Positions 10,473 to 25,630 are shown, counted from the stretch's first letter. The stretch: 64,000 nucleotides of DNA from Aphrophora alni (GCA_963513935.1 OY740773.1:95713291-95777290), one strand, 5' to 3'. Notes: generated by a model not told the origin, from the sequence alone. A program made the numbers and translations.

Positions 10473-11208
10473 TTATTCATTTAAAATTTCCAAAATTTTT
10501 AAGTTAATTAAATTATTAGGCTAGAACGAATTTTGAAGTTATTACATTTAGGCTATACCATCTTCAAAGATCTCACTTTTCTTTTGACCATAAATCCCTC
10601 AACCCATCATCAATTAATATTGTTTATTTATTATAAATGTTACAATATATATGGGTTTCTACTGATTTTAATTTGAATTGGGCCGAAAGCAATAATTGTG
10701 TAAGAGGTGTTTTGTTATTCCCCGCAGCTTACTATGTTGTGCTCGCAACAGTTCCATGTAAGCATAGGATGAAAGTCCGGTAAAATTTTTAAATACTTAA
10801 ATTGCTTAGATTTTACAATAATAATACCAAATGATCATTATTATAAAGATATTAAGAAACAAAATCACCATTACTTTAACGTTAAAAAAAAGTATTACAT
10901 GTATTTACTACACTTCAAGATGTACAAATAAAATGTAGGGATTGAAATATAATTAGCTTTATAGTAGTTATAAAACGTAACGCTGGATGAAAATATTTTA
11001 TTCTCTAGAAAGAAAAGGTAAAGCATTTACGTGTATTTTTCTACTCTCATAATTAGCTTCTACACCTAGGTTCTATTTTGTTTTTTACATATTCATAAAG
11101 TAATATATATATATATATATATATATGAAAAATAAAAATGTTAGCTACTCAGTCTAATTTAAACTCAGTATACAAAAACACACCACCTCTTCGAGACAGT
11201 CCTTGCCA
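10473..11208. other. AT-rich non-coding stretch
   Basis: No gene seen. Holds a (TA)n run at 11103-11126 and a slightly less AT-rich patch at 10680-10790 with no recognised identity. Confidence 0.4.
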
Positions 11209-11495
11209 TCACTTTTAGTTAGCTGTGCTACAAAAGTGCACTAGACTTAACCGCCACCAGTTTTGTCCCAGTTTCTGCCTTTGGTAAAATAATTTACTGT
11301 CACGATAATAGGAATTGAAGATGTACATAAAAACTCTTGATAGTAAAAAATAAACATTATTGGAGTTTTATTTTAACACCGTTAGTTGTTTTGTACGTCA
11401 GTTTTTATTAGAATTACAAAATGAAGAAAGAATGCCAAATATTATTTAAATAACAATAGTTGTGAGTGCTTTAATAAGCATAAATTTAATTAGTT
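11209..11495 (+). repeat. Third, diverged copy of the large inverted-repeat arm
   Basis: Same order of blocks as 2615-2960: 'TCACTTTTAGTTAG', 'CACTAGAC', 'GTCCCAGTTTCTGCCTTTGG', 'AATTGAAGATGTACAT', 'GTCAGTTTTTATTAGAATTAC', 'ATAGTTGTGAG'. Here it is a solitary arm without its inverted partner nearby, which shows the arm is a dispersed repeat and not a local duplication. Confidence 0.7.
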
Positions 11496-13015
11496 GGTTG
11501 CTTTTTGTAGATTTAACTTTTAATGTCATACTACTGAGCAAAGAGTCATGGAAAGCACTTTACTAAAAACATTTAGTTTTGTATGACGAATTACTAGATG
11601 CAAAGTATTAAACATTGGATAACATTATAAGGTATATTTAGTTAAATTAGCTGTAGGATTTTACTGCTCTACAACTATTTTAGCGACCTTGATTTGTATT
11701 CTGTATATCATAACTCAAAACATTATAATAACAAGTTATCATAAACTGTTATGTTCCTACTCATGACGTTGACAATGTGGACATGATTCTATTTGATAAC
11801 AGTATTAACGTCCTGTAACAGTCTCAATGTCCTCCTTACCTGAGATAGCTTGTGTTTTAGATAGTGTTGATAAAATCCAATAAAACCCAGTCTTCTAGTT
11901 AATCTTATTTTCACCTTAGTGTTTGTATAAAATTATCAGGGTAGGTTTTCTAACATAAGATTTGTTTTAAATAAACACAATCATCCTATATAATCAAAGA
12001 TATTACGATATTAAGAGTTAGTTTATTGTGATATCGGATCTTAAGCAATTATGTGCTTTTTAAACAATCTCTTATTTTGTTTAGATATAATTAAATAATA
12101 CAAAACTAAATTATATTTTAATTGTTTTTTATGTATACTATTGTTAACTTTGATGTATAAAGTTGAAAACTAATAGATATTAAAACTTCAAGATAAACTA
12201 AGGAGTCTATTGTATTGAATTCTAAATATTTACTTTTTATAAACAACAATTCTTCTAATGTGATAACTAATTAGTAATCGATAGATTTAATAGTCCCATA
12301 ATAATTTACGCAATATATTTAATATAAAGCAACTTTTATTGTTGAATATTAAATTTTGTTGGAGCTCTATAACTTTTGTAGAAAGACTACAACTAATTTG
12401 CAAAGATTTTAGTAAATAATCACTTCCGATTTGTTTAAAAGATGATTAAAAACAAATATTATTTCTTAGTTTCCATAGATTTCAAAAATAAATTAATTCT
12501 CACTATTTAAGTAGGCAACAAATATTTGACAATTAATTTATTATGTTTTTAAACTGAAACTGATCAAAAAAAAAAAGCTTAATAGGTTTAAAAAGATAGC
12601 TGAATCGTTTAGAATTGAGTTTCGAAATCTTTTAAAGTCAATTAGGTTTTGTCTCGTCATAAATGGTGAGGGATGAGAACTTATGTTTGCCTGAATTTAT
12701 TTGGTTACCATGGTTAATTGTAACAAAAATATGTAAATTTTATGGTATTTCACAATTACTTACTTATTAGGAATATTGAAATGTAATCAAATCTGTCGTA
12801 GAGAACTATATATCGTTGGTGCAGTATTTTGTATTAATCAGACAGTTCGTTTTTGTTTTCAAATTGCGTATGTTAGTGTACGTAGGCTTCAACGATATTG
12901 AACACGTAATGCAACAATCTACTCCTAATGATTAAAATATTTATATATCTGGAAACCCTTTACTTTTATCACTCTTTAACCAATATATATTATATTATTT
13001 AGGAAAATTAATTTT
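11496..13015. other. AT-rich non-coding stretch
   Basis: About 1.5 kb with no gene, RNA or repeat that I could recognise. Confidence 0.4.
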
Positions 13016-13475
13016 ACAAAGTTTGATATTGTTGTAACATTTCCTTGGTTTCACGCATTTAATTAGTTTGGATTATATGATTCCAATTGTTAATATTTCA
13101 TGTTATGCCTTTGATTTCAACATATTAAATTTTTCTTAATAATTAAAGTGGATACAAGTAATTGTGGATGAATAAACTCTGCAAACCAGTAGATTCGTTT
13201 TGATTTAAACAAATTGTATTTTTGTGTTGCTCGGAGTGTTAATTTGATTTTGTGACACATGTTCATGTTGTTACTGATACATTTATACATACTCATTATG
13301 CACCTTTCCATCCCTTTCCTTTAATCACTGTTAAAACAATTAATGTCATTTACGAAAATTACGTTTACATTCGTATTTTTATGACGTTTCCATGGTTTCC
13401 TGAAATTAGGTGACGTCCATTGTTAATATTTCAACAAAGCTTTGAACTCATAACATTTTAATTTCTTCTAACCCT
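13016..13475 (+). repeat. Family B repeat fragment
   Basis: Two blocks of the family appear: 'TTTCCTTGGTTTCACGCATT' near 13039, and 'GTTTCCATGGTTTCCTGAAAT' (first bases near 13386) followed by 'TTTCAACAAAGCTTTGAAC' near 13430. The same words recur in this order at 21.4-21.5, 25.7-25.8, 28.8-28.9 and 59.6 kb. The minus-strand open frame at 13117-13311 is not preserved in the other copies. Confidence 0.55.
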
Positions 13476-14804
13476 TGCATAATTCTATATTGAGTAAATT
13501 TATACCAATCATATACTTGAGTATAAGGATATAAAATGGTTAAAAATCTTACACAAGAACACACTTTAAACATTTCATGATTTGAACTTCTTAATCCTAC
13601 AATTAACAACTGTGCCACAGGGTATTTTTTATGTACATTTTTAACATGAAAGCTTTGTTCATTTTTGACGGTTTACTGAATATTTTCTTCTTAGAAAAAA
13701 AGAAAAGGAATAAAAAACACTTGGAATAATCCTGGCGTACAGATTTCGTATAAATATTTAGAACAATCAGATACGCTTGCAAACCTTTGAAATTTAATCT
13801 TGGTTCATCCAAATTATAGCAATCGCAAATTATATATAGCACGCCTTCACTATGTTGAGTGGAAATAGTTTGTTTTATTGATTTGTTTATTTCCTATTTT
13901 TAATATGCCTATAATATATATTTAGAAATAAATATATTATATTGACATCTGAATTTGGGTATTGCTAAAAACATTTTGTAGATTCATTTATCAAAATAAT
14001 GTGCGTGCCACAATGACAATTTACATTTTTCATATTTACAGATTGTATCCTTTGTGTTTTGTGCTGATTTGTTTGTACACAAATAGCAATATATTTTGTA
14101 ATACGGTAAGCCAATTACATACTGCAATACAAGAACAGTAGCTGTAATTTGTTCATTAAGCATTTGTTAATAACACGGTGTTGATTACTGTTCAAGTAAT
14201 TTAATTCAAAGTAATCTAAAACAAGCAAAGGAATATCGACCCTATCAGCATCCAATGTGGTGGCTTAATGAGTAAGGCGGATAAAGTTGAGATCTGGGTC
14301 AAGTTGGAATTGTTTCACACCTCATTTCTTGATTGCAAAATCTATAAGCCAATGAAAAGTTTTAAAATAAAAGTAAAGTATTTCTGAAAATAACAGGGTT
14401 AAAAGACGTAGTGTAATTTTATCATCTTCACAAATTACCGTTTTGAGATACTTTGGTTTAAGTAGGGCCTATTAATTTCGTTTGATCAGCTTAGGCAATT
14501 TCATAAAAAAATATTTGCTCATTTTTAATGAATTTTTATTTTCTTTCTTTTTCAAAATCAAAATCAATTCAATAATTATAAATTATAAACTCATGCAATC
14601 ATTTTTTTTATACAATATTGTACCACACATAACATAGTAAAAAATCTACATTTTTTTTGTAATATACCTGTTTGTAAATCATTTCTGAAAAAAATTATTA
14701 ATTTCAGGCAACAATTTGAGAAAGCCGGAATTGTCTTAAAATAATAGATCTTACAAACATACTCATTTCACACTCTTATATTGGCGGATTTCTTCCATCT
14801 TCGT
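13476..14804. other. AT-rich non-coding stretch
   Basis: No gene seen. A stretch at about 14255-14315 ('GTGGCTTAATGAGTAAGGCG', then 'GAGATCTGGGTCAAGTTGG') loosely resembles a tRNA-derived SINE head with degenerate A and B boxes, but I could not fold it into a tRNA. Confidence 0.3.
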
Positions 14805-14862
14805 ACCCTCAGAGCTCACGTTAGTAAGTACAGGATTGGCAATCCTAAGGAAATGTAGCTGG
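14805..14862 (-). repeat. Family A repeat, partial
   Basis: On the minus strand it reads 'AGCTACATTTCCTTAGGATT' followed by 'GCCAATCCTGTACTTACTAA' and 'GAGCTCTGAGGG', matching the 3' half of the family (AGCTAGG.TCCCTCGGGATTG..TACTCACTATAATGAGCCCCTGAGGG pattern), strongly diverged. Confidence 0.6.
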
Positions 14863-15332
14863 ATATACACTTTTAATTTTTTTATATAGTTTTATAAACA
14901 TTTGAGCAACTTAAATCTAATTTATCAAAAGTGACAAATTTAACGCAAATTAATAGGAAATCTATAGCATTAACAAACAGAGGACAGACAATTTATACAA
15001 AGCTTTAAAACCCAAACTAACTCACTAAACCTATTTCGTGTGTCGGAATAAATATGTGGTCTCACTTAATACACATTAAGAGTGTCTAAAGAACAAATAA
15101 ATTTTGAAATATATGCATTCAAGAACATATAATTACAGATTATAATTCTTTCAATTAAAATATCACTCTGTTAGCTTTAAAAATAAAAGTACAAATATTA
15201 TTACTGTAAACAATGTTTCACTTAGGAATTACTATAATTGTGTTAAGTTTCCACTTATTCTTAGGTTTGTCAAAAATTAAAGCTGTAGGAAGATAATTTT
15301 AAGAGAAACAAATAGCAGCAGAGCTGGTAGCA

Positions 15333-15428
15333 AGGTATAGTGGGCGAAGCTTAGGATGTTGTGGAGAGAGACAGAGTTTAGGATATAGCGTAGAGGGGCA
15401 GAGCCTAAGATGTAGTGGAGAGGGGTTA
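15333..15428 (+). repeat. Minisatellite, about 27-base unit
   Basis: Three to four imperfect units of the pattern 'TAGTGGAGAGGGGCAGAG' plus 'CTTAGGATG'. Purine-rich and less AT-rich than its surroundings. No coding. Confidence 0.75.
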
Positions 15429-17467
15429 ATAGGTAGGCTATATAACATATAGTATAAGATACGTAACTTATTTAGAAGATGTCGTTACTCCGAAACGTTT
15501 CACATAGGATTAATTAAGCAAGAAAGGTAGAAAGGCTTAAAATTGTAATTATTAAGAATAAAAATTGTGACTTTATTCTGAACATTGGAGTTTGTTTTAA
15601 TTGATTCTCTTTAATTTCAACCCTTATATTTGTTTATATCTCGTTAAACATCTCGGCTGCATAAACCATTTTGAATAATTTATCATACTCCATTAGAAGT
15701 TTCTAACTTTTCGGTTTAATCTGGAGTACCTAAACTACTTATTTAAAGCTTATATGCACATAAGAGCGTTAAAACTTACCTGGCTTCAGAAATCAATTAA
15801 TTATGAAAGACATAGTTTGTTTTCCACAAACACTTTGAGATGAGTCAAAATATTTAACAATGTTAATTATTTATAAACACATATATTGTAGTAGACTACA
15901 CCTTATGGTTTTTGAGGTTAAAAAGATAAACATAAAACTGATTTCATAATTTGTGTAATAAAACAAAATTCATGATCAAATAAAATAAATTAATTTATAT
16001 TAAACACTTTATTTAAAACTGTATAACATTATTATAATTTCAGTTTTTATGTTTACACAAACATTCTTGATGCACAACTAATAAATTGGTGTTACTAATC
16101 AATTGTTTATTCTGGAAAACTGTGTTTTCTTTCATTCGGTGGTTGAAGTTTTCAAATGCGTTGATAATTTAAATTTTACAAATATACCACTATTTATTAT
16201 AGATAACTGTAAATTTTAGACGATTCAAAGAATGTAAATACCACAAATAATTACAATTAAAATAACAACAATATATGTTAAATCGAATATGAATGATATA
16301 AATTATTAAATTGCGCATTTGAAATATCTTACGTTCGTAATGAAAATTAAATTATTTTATAACTCAAGATACCCTTAATTATAACGCTAGACAGTATTTT
16401 ATCAAACGTTATCTGGCATATTTATTTATTTTTATTTATTTATTTCATTCACTTTTGTTTGTTACACATGAAACATGTGACATGTCATGAATTAAATTAA
16501 TAACCTATATAATAGTAATTATTAAAAAATAAAATGTACATATACATAAAATAACGGGTTATTCCTGACACTTGCAGACTGAGTTACTGTATATAACGTT
16601 ACTATATTTTTCATTTGAGATGAGCAACAACTATTGTAACTTCAATTACAAAATGCAAAAATACATAATATTCCACAAAAAAACAGTTTACTTGTGTCAG
16701 ACGGTGCGACGTCTATAATTTAATAATAGTATGTTATTTATGTGTTACAAAATGCTACAAATTTAAATATGTTAAATATGAGCGTAACAGACATGTGAAA
16801 TAAAATATGTTATAACTAGATTTATAGTAATTTCTGTTGAAACCGACATAATTCTAAAACATATAATCAATTAAAATAAAACTTGAATTAATCTCTCACA
16901 AATAACTCAGAGTTAGTTAAAGTATTATTTGTGAGATATAGTATTCAGTTTTTATTTTAATTTATAAACAATCAATTAATATAAAACTTGAACTCAATCT
17001 GTCACAAATAACCCAGAGTTAATGAAGAATTATATGTTTTATACAGTATTCAGCTTTTATTTTAATTTATAAACATCTCAAAGGTAAAAACGTTATTAAT
17101 TTATAAACTACAATTACTTACTTATTCATATTAACCTATAAACAAAGCAATTTCTATACGTGTAATAGAATTAATTATGTTATTACATAATTTTATTTTT
17201 TAGTTATTAAAAATCGATTAATATTATTTTAAGTTATTTACGTATTTATATTTGTGTGAAAGGATTGGTTAAAGTAATCCTTTGATGTTTATTAAAATGT
17301 TGATTTTAGGTACGACAAAGTTAGAATTGAAATTCATCAAGAATAATAATTTAGGATGACTCTCAAGATATATAGACAATTTATTTTTTTTAATTTAACA
17401 TTACACAATTTAAAAAACTTATGTTGCTATCGGTGCACAAGAATTGAACGTATGTAGCGAGCAGTCA
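15429..17467. other. AT-rich non-coding stretch
   Basis: About 2 kb with no gene. A local imperfect repeat around 16862-17070 (two blocks sharing 'AATCAATTAA.ATAAAACTTGAA' and 'CACAAATAAC.CAGAGTTA') suggests a tandem duplication of about 115 bases. Confidence 0.45.
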
Positions 17468-17520
17468 CTGTCTGTAATGGTTTAAAAATATTAATCTGTT
17501 CCGGGATTTATTTAACACGC
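17468..17520 (+). mobile_element. Terminal fragment of the foldback family
   Basis: 'GTCTGTAATGGTTTAAAAATA' (start near 17470) and 'TTAATCTGTTCCGGGATTT' match the end of the decayed copy at 4574-4620 almost word for word. Nothing upstream is clearly alignable. Confidence 0.55.
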
Positions 17521-19060
17521 GTTTATTTTATTTTTTGTTTTCTTTTGTATTTATTTTAAATTATTATTGTCACAGTATTTATTAGTGACAATGTTGTGTT
17601 ATTTTTACTGTTATCCTATGGGGTAGTTTGTTGTTTCTCTGGATTTGCCTTTATTAACGTAAAATTAGATCTCTTTCTTGGCAAACTCATGTTGTCTTCC
17701 GACCATGAAGATCTGGGGTCTTTTTATGTTATGTACCACCTTCTTTATTAAAGTTAACAGAGAGGTCATTCGCCTTTCAACAAACATAAAACAAATCTAG
17801 TGTAAGGTAAACTCTATAAATTAAAAAGATAAATATAATAATAAGTTATTATATATTTTTAAATACTATTATTGTAAAGTAATCGACTTTAAAATTGTGC
17901 AAATAACTGAGAGTTCAAAATATCATTATATATGAAATATCAAAATATATGAGAGTTTATCTTATCATTCAATATACTGCTATTAAAATCCTACAAATTT
18001 CTTTTACCTTTTGTTCAAGTTAATCTATGTATATGAGACTAATTAGAAAGGGAAAACATCCTAATATATAGAACAGATACGACATGTACCAGGGACTAAT
18101 ACCCAATTAGATGGGTCTTACTGAGTCGTAAACTTGCTTGAAACCCCTCTTATGTGGTGAGTCTTCCATTTAGGATAGTTCGGTTTATGTATTAATTTAA
18201 ACGTAAAAATTTACGTGTGATTTATACATATTAGCCTTAGAAACTCTAACAAACTAACCAGAATGTAGTTACATTTCAGAATACCTCATTATTATGTTGT
18301 ATTTTATATATTTTTATTTGTAATATACTTCTGTTTCTAAGAAAGTAGTCGCCATGTTATAACTAAACTACATAAAAGTAAATTTTCCTTGTTATGTCTT
18401 TTTTAACCTTTTGCAATCTATTGAATATTCAAACAAAAAAACCAAGAATTTAGATATTAAATGACTGTAGAAGAGTTGTACAGTAGGAATTTTTTTAAGT
18501 TTCACTGATATTGAAACTGTAGTAAATTAATAATAATGGGGTTGTCACTTTATAAAATATATTTCATTTATTTTGTTTCAGAGCAGAGAACGTACACATT
18601 AACGTAAAATAACTATTTTAAGTGATTATAATAATTCTGATATTGATATAAGGTAAAATAGATATGTTTATGCAAAACACAATATTACAGAAAGCTTATT
18701 TGAAAGTGTATTATGTGTAAGAATATGAATAACATTTTCTTAAATGCATTGAAACAAAATACTATACTATATTACTTATTTTTATAGTTTTAATAAGTTA
18801 TTTCATATCTTGTGTATATATCAAAACTAATATACGACTTTTCGAGAGAATAAATTAATCTCCATTATCAAATGAAATATCTACAACAAAAAAAGTGAAC
18901 AAAACGCAATCGTAGCCCTGTAGCTTAGGTTCGTGTCGTAAACTAAAACTAAAACTAGTAACCTAAAATAGAAACCTTGGCGTTAAGGTTGAACAATCAA
19001 AACTAAGACTAAGTACAAATATGATCAGCAAAAAACACAAGACAAAGGTCAACACTACAC
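17521..19060. other. AT-rich non-coding stretch
   Basis: No gene or classified repeat seen. Confidence 0.4.
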
Positions 19061-19066
19061 AAAGTG

Positions 19067-19172
19067 GGAACGGAGAGGGACGGGAGGTAGGGAATGGAGG
19101 GAAAGAGGGTAACAATGGGATATGGAATGGAGGGGAGGAAAAAGAGGAGGGGTAGGGAGAGGAAGAGAGAAT
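19067..19172 (+). repeat. Imperfect polypurine tract
   Basis: About 105 bases almost free of pyrimidines on the plus strand, built from GGGA/GGAGG/AGAG words. Its complement produces an open frame rich in Ser, Pro and Phe (18963-19184, minus) that is a composition artefact. Confidence 0.8.
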
Positions 19173-19493
19173 AATATAAAACATAATTGTGTTACTTTTA
19201 AATCTTTTCTAGGAATACGTAAGTCGTATTTTTTGTTGAACTAGCTTTTGTTATTTAAAAAAAGAAAAAATTGAACCCAAAATTTTTTGTATTAACTATA
19301 AATACATGTTATATTCAGATTTTATTAGTCCTTACATATATTTATCCTTTTTTATTTGAATAGGTATGAAACGAACATTTATTATTAATATAAAAATATA
19401 TATTGTAATATAACCTTTGTTTTTGATTATTTTATTTTAAATAAATTATAAACAAAAAAAAAAATATTTAAATAAGTATGCTTTTTCATAACA

Positions 19494-20385
<892 letters not shown>

Positions 20386-20689
20386 TGAAATACTTAAATA
20401 ACTCCATATAACTTTATATCTAATTTTTATATATATTTTAAATTGTTATATGATTGCAAATAATTATAATTAATGCCAGCTGATTATCATGAAATGCTAC
20501 AATATAAAAAATATATTTTAAAACAATATATGTTTTAGAGCTTAATTAAAAAGTTAAAAGTATTGTTACCTAATGATGCTATATTATACACTCATGACTC
20601 ATAAAGAATTATAGGACTTTTAAACTTTAAATTATCTATTCTATATTGGCAAGTACACTTATTTATAGCGAAGTTAATAACATCTATGA
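20386..20689. other. AT-rich non-coding stretch
   Basis: Nothing recognised. Confidence 0.35.
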
Positions 20690-21640
20690 TAGCTACGTAG
20701 TTAACTGATCCATTTAGTCCCTTATAACAAGCTACAATTTAGTTTTCAGATTTCTTCATAAAACTGGAAGAATACATTTAGTAGATATAGATTTCATCCA
20801 ACAAAATTAACAAATAATTCTCTGTACCCGGTTGAATTTGTACAAGTAATACATGAAAAAACATATTTGTTTTTATGTTCTCTCAATCGCTGCTTGATAA
20901 AGTAATTTAAATGTTATATATCTTTTAAACAATCCTACACACAAAGTTAAAGGGGATGATTTTGAGGAACCCTCAATCACCAGAAAACGACGGACGGCAA
21001 AGATTTGTTGGTCTAAAATCATCAACTACATGTTACGACGGTACTTGAGTATCAGTGTAAAGTGATACCTTTAAATTTTTTAATAAAAATGTCTGAGAAC
21101 TCGTAACTAAACGTACAAAAAGTAAAAATAGTAAATATCACTTTTACAGTAAAATACACTTGTACCGAAACAGTTTCTGAAATTTAATTAATGATTTTTG
21201 TATTCCATGGTTAAAAAAAATAAAATAAATAAATCATTTCACTGCTCTGTCTACATTCGAGGACGTTTTGATATTTACGAATAATTATATTATTTGTTCC
21301 TGTTATTTGGGCAACTGATTTAATATTTCAACCATGTGGAAGTAATCACCATATATCCTTCCAACACTACTTTAAACACTGTTGATTTAGTTGGTGTAAC
21401 TATAGAAAATTTAATTTTTAATTATTTGTTATTCTATTCAACTTTCCAAGGTGTCCTGGATTTAAATTGTTTCCAAGGTTTCCTTACTTTATTTCCTTTG
21501 TTATTATTTCTACTAAGCTTTGAACAATTTATGATATTTAAGCTTGTTTATAATATATATATTTATATCGACACATGTTTCGTGTTTATCTCATTGTCGT
21601 TACTTACCATAGTCTTTACAATTGAAATAGCACTTTTTAT
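20690..21640 (+). repeat. Family B repeat, longest copy
   Basis: Collinear with 27740-28960: 'CAATTTAGTTTTCAG', 'CTCTGTACCCGGTTGAATTTG', 'AGTAATCACCATATATCCTT' (21342), 'TTTCCAAGGTGTCCTGGATTT', 'GTTTCCAAGGTTTCCTTA', 'CTAAGCTTTGAACAATTTATG'. A 114-codon open frame on + (21336-21680) falls inside but is hydrophobic, low-complexity and not maintained in other copies, so I do not call it a gene. Class of element unknown. Confidence 0.6.
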
Positions 21641-21860
21641 ATTACGTTTAAATTTATTCACAAATTTAATTGTGATTTAAATTTTGATATTTTCTGAGAC
21701 AAAATTCGCCTAAAATTGTATATTTAGTGCATATTTCCAATTCGAAGTTTCAATGTGAGCATTATATAAAATCCAAGCATGAAAATATGAGTAATAGCAA
21801 AACAAGGATCAAATCATTTTAATGGCATAAAATCTAAGACATGTTAGAATAACTTTAGAC

Positions 21861-21956
21861 CTAAGGGTCTCATTACAGTAATATTGACTTGGTAATTTTA
21901 GAGTATACTATCTGAATCTACAAATTCTTTTATATAGTCTTGGGTTAGGTTCCTAT
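21861..21956 (-). repeat. Family A repeat, partial
   Basis: On the minus strand: 'GGAACCTAACCCAAGACTAT', then, after an interval, 'TTACTGTAATGAGACCCTTAG'. Matches the middle and 3' end of the family; the 5' 'GGTCGGAAGAG' part is missing. Confidence 0.65.
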
Positions 21957-24900
21957 TACAAACAATAATTATTTGGAAAAAAAAAACTATATACAAAGTG
22001 TAACAAACCACAGTTGGACATGTGTTGCAAAAACTAATCTCTTTAAGCATTTGATTTCAACTGTTAGCCCGCTGTATCGACTGAAAAGAATAACTTGCTA
22101 TTTAAATCCATTGCCCTAAAAGGGGTAATTTAGAATAGTGGGTATAGTTTTCGATAAAATTTTAAGTGTAAACATTTATCGACTGAAATATAATTGTAAG
22201 TGTTTTAAAATTATATATTTTGAAAAATAATTGAATATTTTGACTTGCTCTTTACCGTCTCTAATGATGCAAAATTCCACAAGTATACTAATTCAATTAT
22301 CAGGGGAAAACCCCATACCACATCATTTTCAAACTACAACGTAAAAACGTATATCGAGTTAAAGTAATAAGAAATTATTTATTTAGTTAGAAAATTAATA
22401 TTAATATTTAATTTACTAGTGTACAGTTCTAATTTATCTGGTAGAGATTGCTGATATAGTTATTTCCTCTTGGAAAATGTATTAGTTTACAAGTTTTTAT
22501 ACTCAGCAGATGTAGTAACTTGTGGTAAAGGTCATAAACACATACAGCTCTAAGAAGCAATTGTCGCCAGCAGTACACGTTTGCCCCAGTTAGGTCGCAG
22601 TAAACTCGGAAAATAACGTTATATCCCATCATATATTCCAAAGATTAGAATCTATTTAGCATATTCACGCATAGAAGACACACAATGTTTATTAAAACAA
22701 TGTTAGGGTGAATATATCGATAACAGTATATCTAAGAATATCAGATTGGAATATTTACCATTTACTTCAATAGAATATTATTATTTAGAAGCGATTTTAC
22801 TTATTCCTGTTCATCTGTGTAAATACATTAACATATCTATTTATCTCTATGTATCATTAGTTACTATACATTATAAGACTTTTATACTTGCCTTTTACCT
22901 TATCAGAGGATGTTGGGGGGTCAGTAGATTACATTTCCCGATTCACTACAGCTTGGCAGTGATATGATTTATCTGACTCAGTGTTTAAATAAGCGCAGAG
23001 ACGTGATTATCTTTTGTATTTTTGTTTTTAAAAAAAAATATAATCTTTATTATTACAAATATTTCAAGGCTTATTGCTAAATTTTATTAACCATAAAGAT
23101 CAATATCTAACCTACTAGAATTTACTGAATTTATTATTATTAAAATATTCAGATTTTCATTAGAAATAACTGATCCATATTTTCTATACTGCCGACTCAA
23201 AAATTTAATTTACAAAATCATTTTGTTTTATTGACTTTTATTACAATATAATATAAAATTGCCTAATTTCTCTAACATAATAAAGCATTTTCATATTTCT
23301 TAAAGTTATACAGTTTTAATTTCTATTTTACATAAATTTTGTGTCACTTTGTGATTTTCTAGCTCCTTTAAATTGCTTGAAAATTATCGTAAAATCACTA
23401 TTTCAGCTAATTTATAACAAATGAGTTTTGAATATTTATAACCTAGCGTTTCTTTACAGTTATTTGATTTATTGTTTATTTCAGTTATTTTTAATCTGAT
23501 TTTTGTATTGCCTTTAATTTGATTTTAAGTTTATTTTAATTTAAGTTTTATTATTGATTAAGTGATTTTAGTTATGAGCTCACCCTTACATGATGTTTTA
23601 AATCATTAACTACTCAAGTAATTAGCTGTGTTCAAGTTCGTAGTGCTTTTAAGTTTCATTTAAAACATCTTTCACTTTTCTTTATCTGTCATTATTATTG
23701 ATTAATTTTTTGAATTTTCATTTAAAACTTGACATTTGTTTTCGTAATGCTTTTTAAGGCTTATCTTGCCTTTGAAAAACACTCATTACTTTGATATATT
23801 TGTATTTTGAATCTTAACAAATTTTATTTTGGTTTATAGCTTTGTTATGTCTGATTTATTTGATTATAGTCGAAAGACTGAACACGAGTTTTTAGGCGCC
23901 CCCTCTCCCCAACTTTATATTTACCCGATTAATCATTTCAAAATTGTATTTCCTTTGGATTTCATAGGTTTTCATAGGATTTCATAGATTGCCATTCGGG
24001 ATTTTCGTTTTTTGCAATCGTGTCTTTTGCTCTGGAAAATTTGAGTTATTATCAGTTTTTTGTATAGTTTTCTCAATTTCCTTCGGAATGTCAGGGTGAA
24101 TAACCATAATGTCCTACGTGTGCTTATTGTAATTTGAAACTATTTTGGATTGTTGTAACCTTGTTTGTTTTAATGTTAATTTAATTTCTCTAATATAATA
24201 GATATCTTTGACAACTACAATAAATGTTCGTCTGATTACACAAAAACGTGGTTTATAATGGGATTTACATATATGTCCCATCTTTTACAAGATTATGACA
24301 TTTAAACTAGATCAATAACAATAATTTAAGTTTAATAGTATCTACATAAAGAAATATATTAAAGCTAAAGTTAACAAGAATAAACGTTATAAGAATGACG
24401 AATTACTTTGCAACAAAGTAATTACTTTGCAAGTTACTTTATGGTACTTTGTATTCATAAAGCTCACATATTAAATAAACCTCAACGTATGTTTTACACT
24501 AACGTAATTATTTAGAACATTTACTAAATTTAAAGTATCTTTTTCATAATGACAAGTTCTCTCAGTCTTAACTGTTTTAATAACATATAGTTTGTTATAT
24601 ATATTTAATAAGCATATAGTATCAGGAACAACTCAGTTTGATATATTCGTCTTTAATATCGGATTAGGTTTAATAGTTGATTTAAGGGAACAAAAATTAA
24701 CTTTTCTGTCATACTTAATATGTTATTAGAATTTTAACAGTTAGGTGCATCTTCATAGTTTAGGTCCTTACTATGTGTTTGGGACATTTTTGTTACCCAA
24801 TTTTAATCAGGCGATGATAGTAGACAAAGTTGAGATTTATTCCTATCATTTAACTTTATTAACCATATTTTTGTCATTTTTAAGTCGCATGAATGTTTTT

Positions 24901-25630
24901 AATATAAATTAAAATATTTAGGTTACATTGTTGCACTTTTACATCCTGGCAATATTTAATATTGTTATTTATTGAATTTATCATAGTTTATCATTGTTAA
25001 CTTCTTTCAACGACACTTTTCAGTTCTTAAACATGTGATATTGTTGTTTATTGTCGTTTAAGTTTGTGATTGTTAATTAGTATTATTGTTTTTTTTTTCA
25101 AATTTGATGCTATTGTTTTGTTTTTATTTCCACTTAAATTTTTGTATTAAAAACATATTTGTGTGAAGGCGATGGTTTTTCATCTTAAAAATGTTTTCAT
25201 TAGCAAATCAAACGCTGTTTATTTTGTGAAATAGTTTTAATATAATTTGGAACATTTTTATGTTTTAAGTGAGTCTATCTTGATTTAGTTAAGGTATTTT
25301 AGGGAAATGCTCGACCTCCAACGGTAATTGTCACAAAGATTGATGAATGGGGATTGAAAATTACAATACTAGATCATGTTACGATTATACATGATGTTTA
25401 GTAAATGACAGAGGGTTTTCTTCTATAACCATAATAACCCTACATAAATTACGAGAGTACGTAGTTAAACGTGAAAATATGAAATACGAAAATAAATAAA
25501 AGATAAAAATAAATTTAGTCACTCGCAAAGTTCTTCAAATGCTAAAAAACTATTATATTTAAAATGCCAAATTGCACGTTATTAAATAAATACATGTAAT
25601 AAAAAGCAAGCAAACTAAACGCTACCTCGT
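21957..25630. other. AT-rich non-coding stretch
   Basis: About 3.7 kb with no recognised gene. Small items: a palindrome at about 24402-24424 ('AATTACTTTG' / 'CAAAGTAATT'), a triplicated 'TTTCATAGG/A' word at 23958-23987, and a C-rich patch near 23898. None suggests function. Confidence 0.4.

Noticed and set aside
21336..21680. 114-codon hydrophobic plus-strand frame resembling a membrane protein
   Set aside because: AT-rich codons give Phe/Leu/Ile by composition; it lies in a family B repeat whose other copies do not keep the frame.
24402..24424. Palindrome as a regulatory site
   Set aside because: A 10-base AT-rich palindrome is common by chance in this composition, and no gene is nearby.
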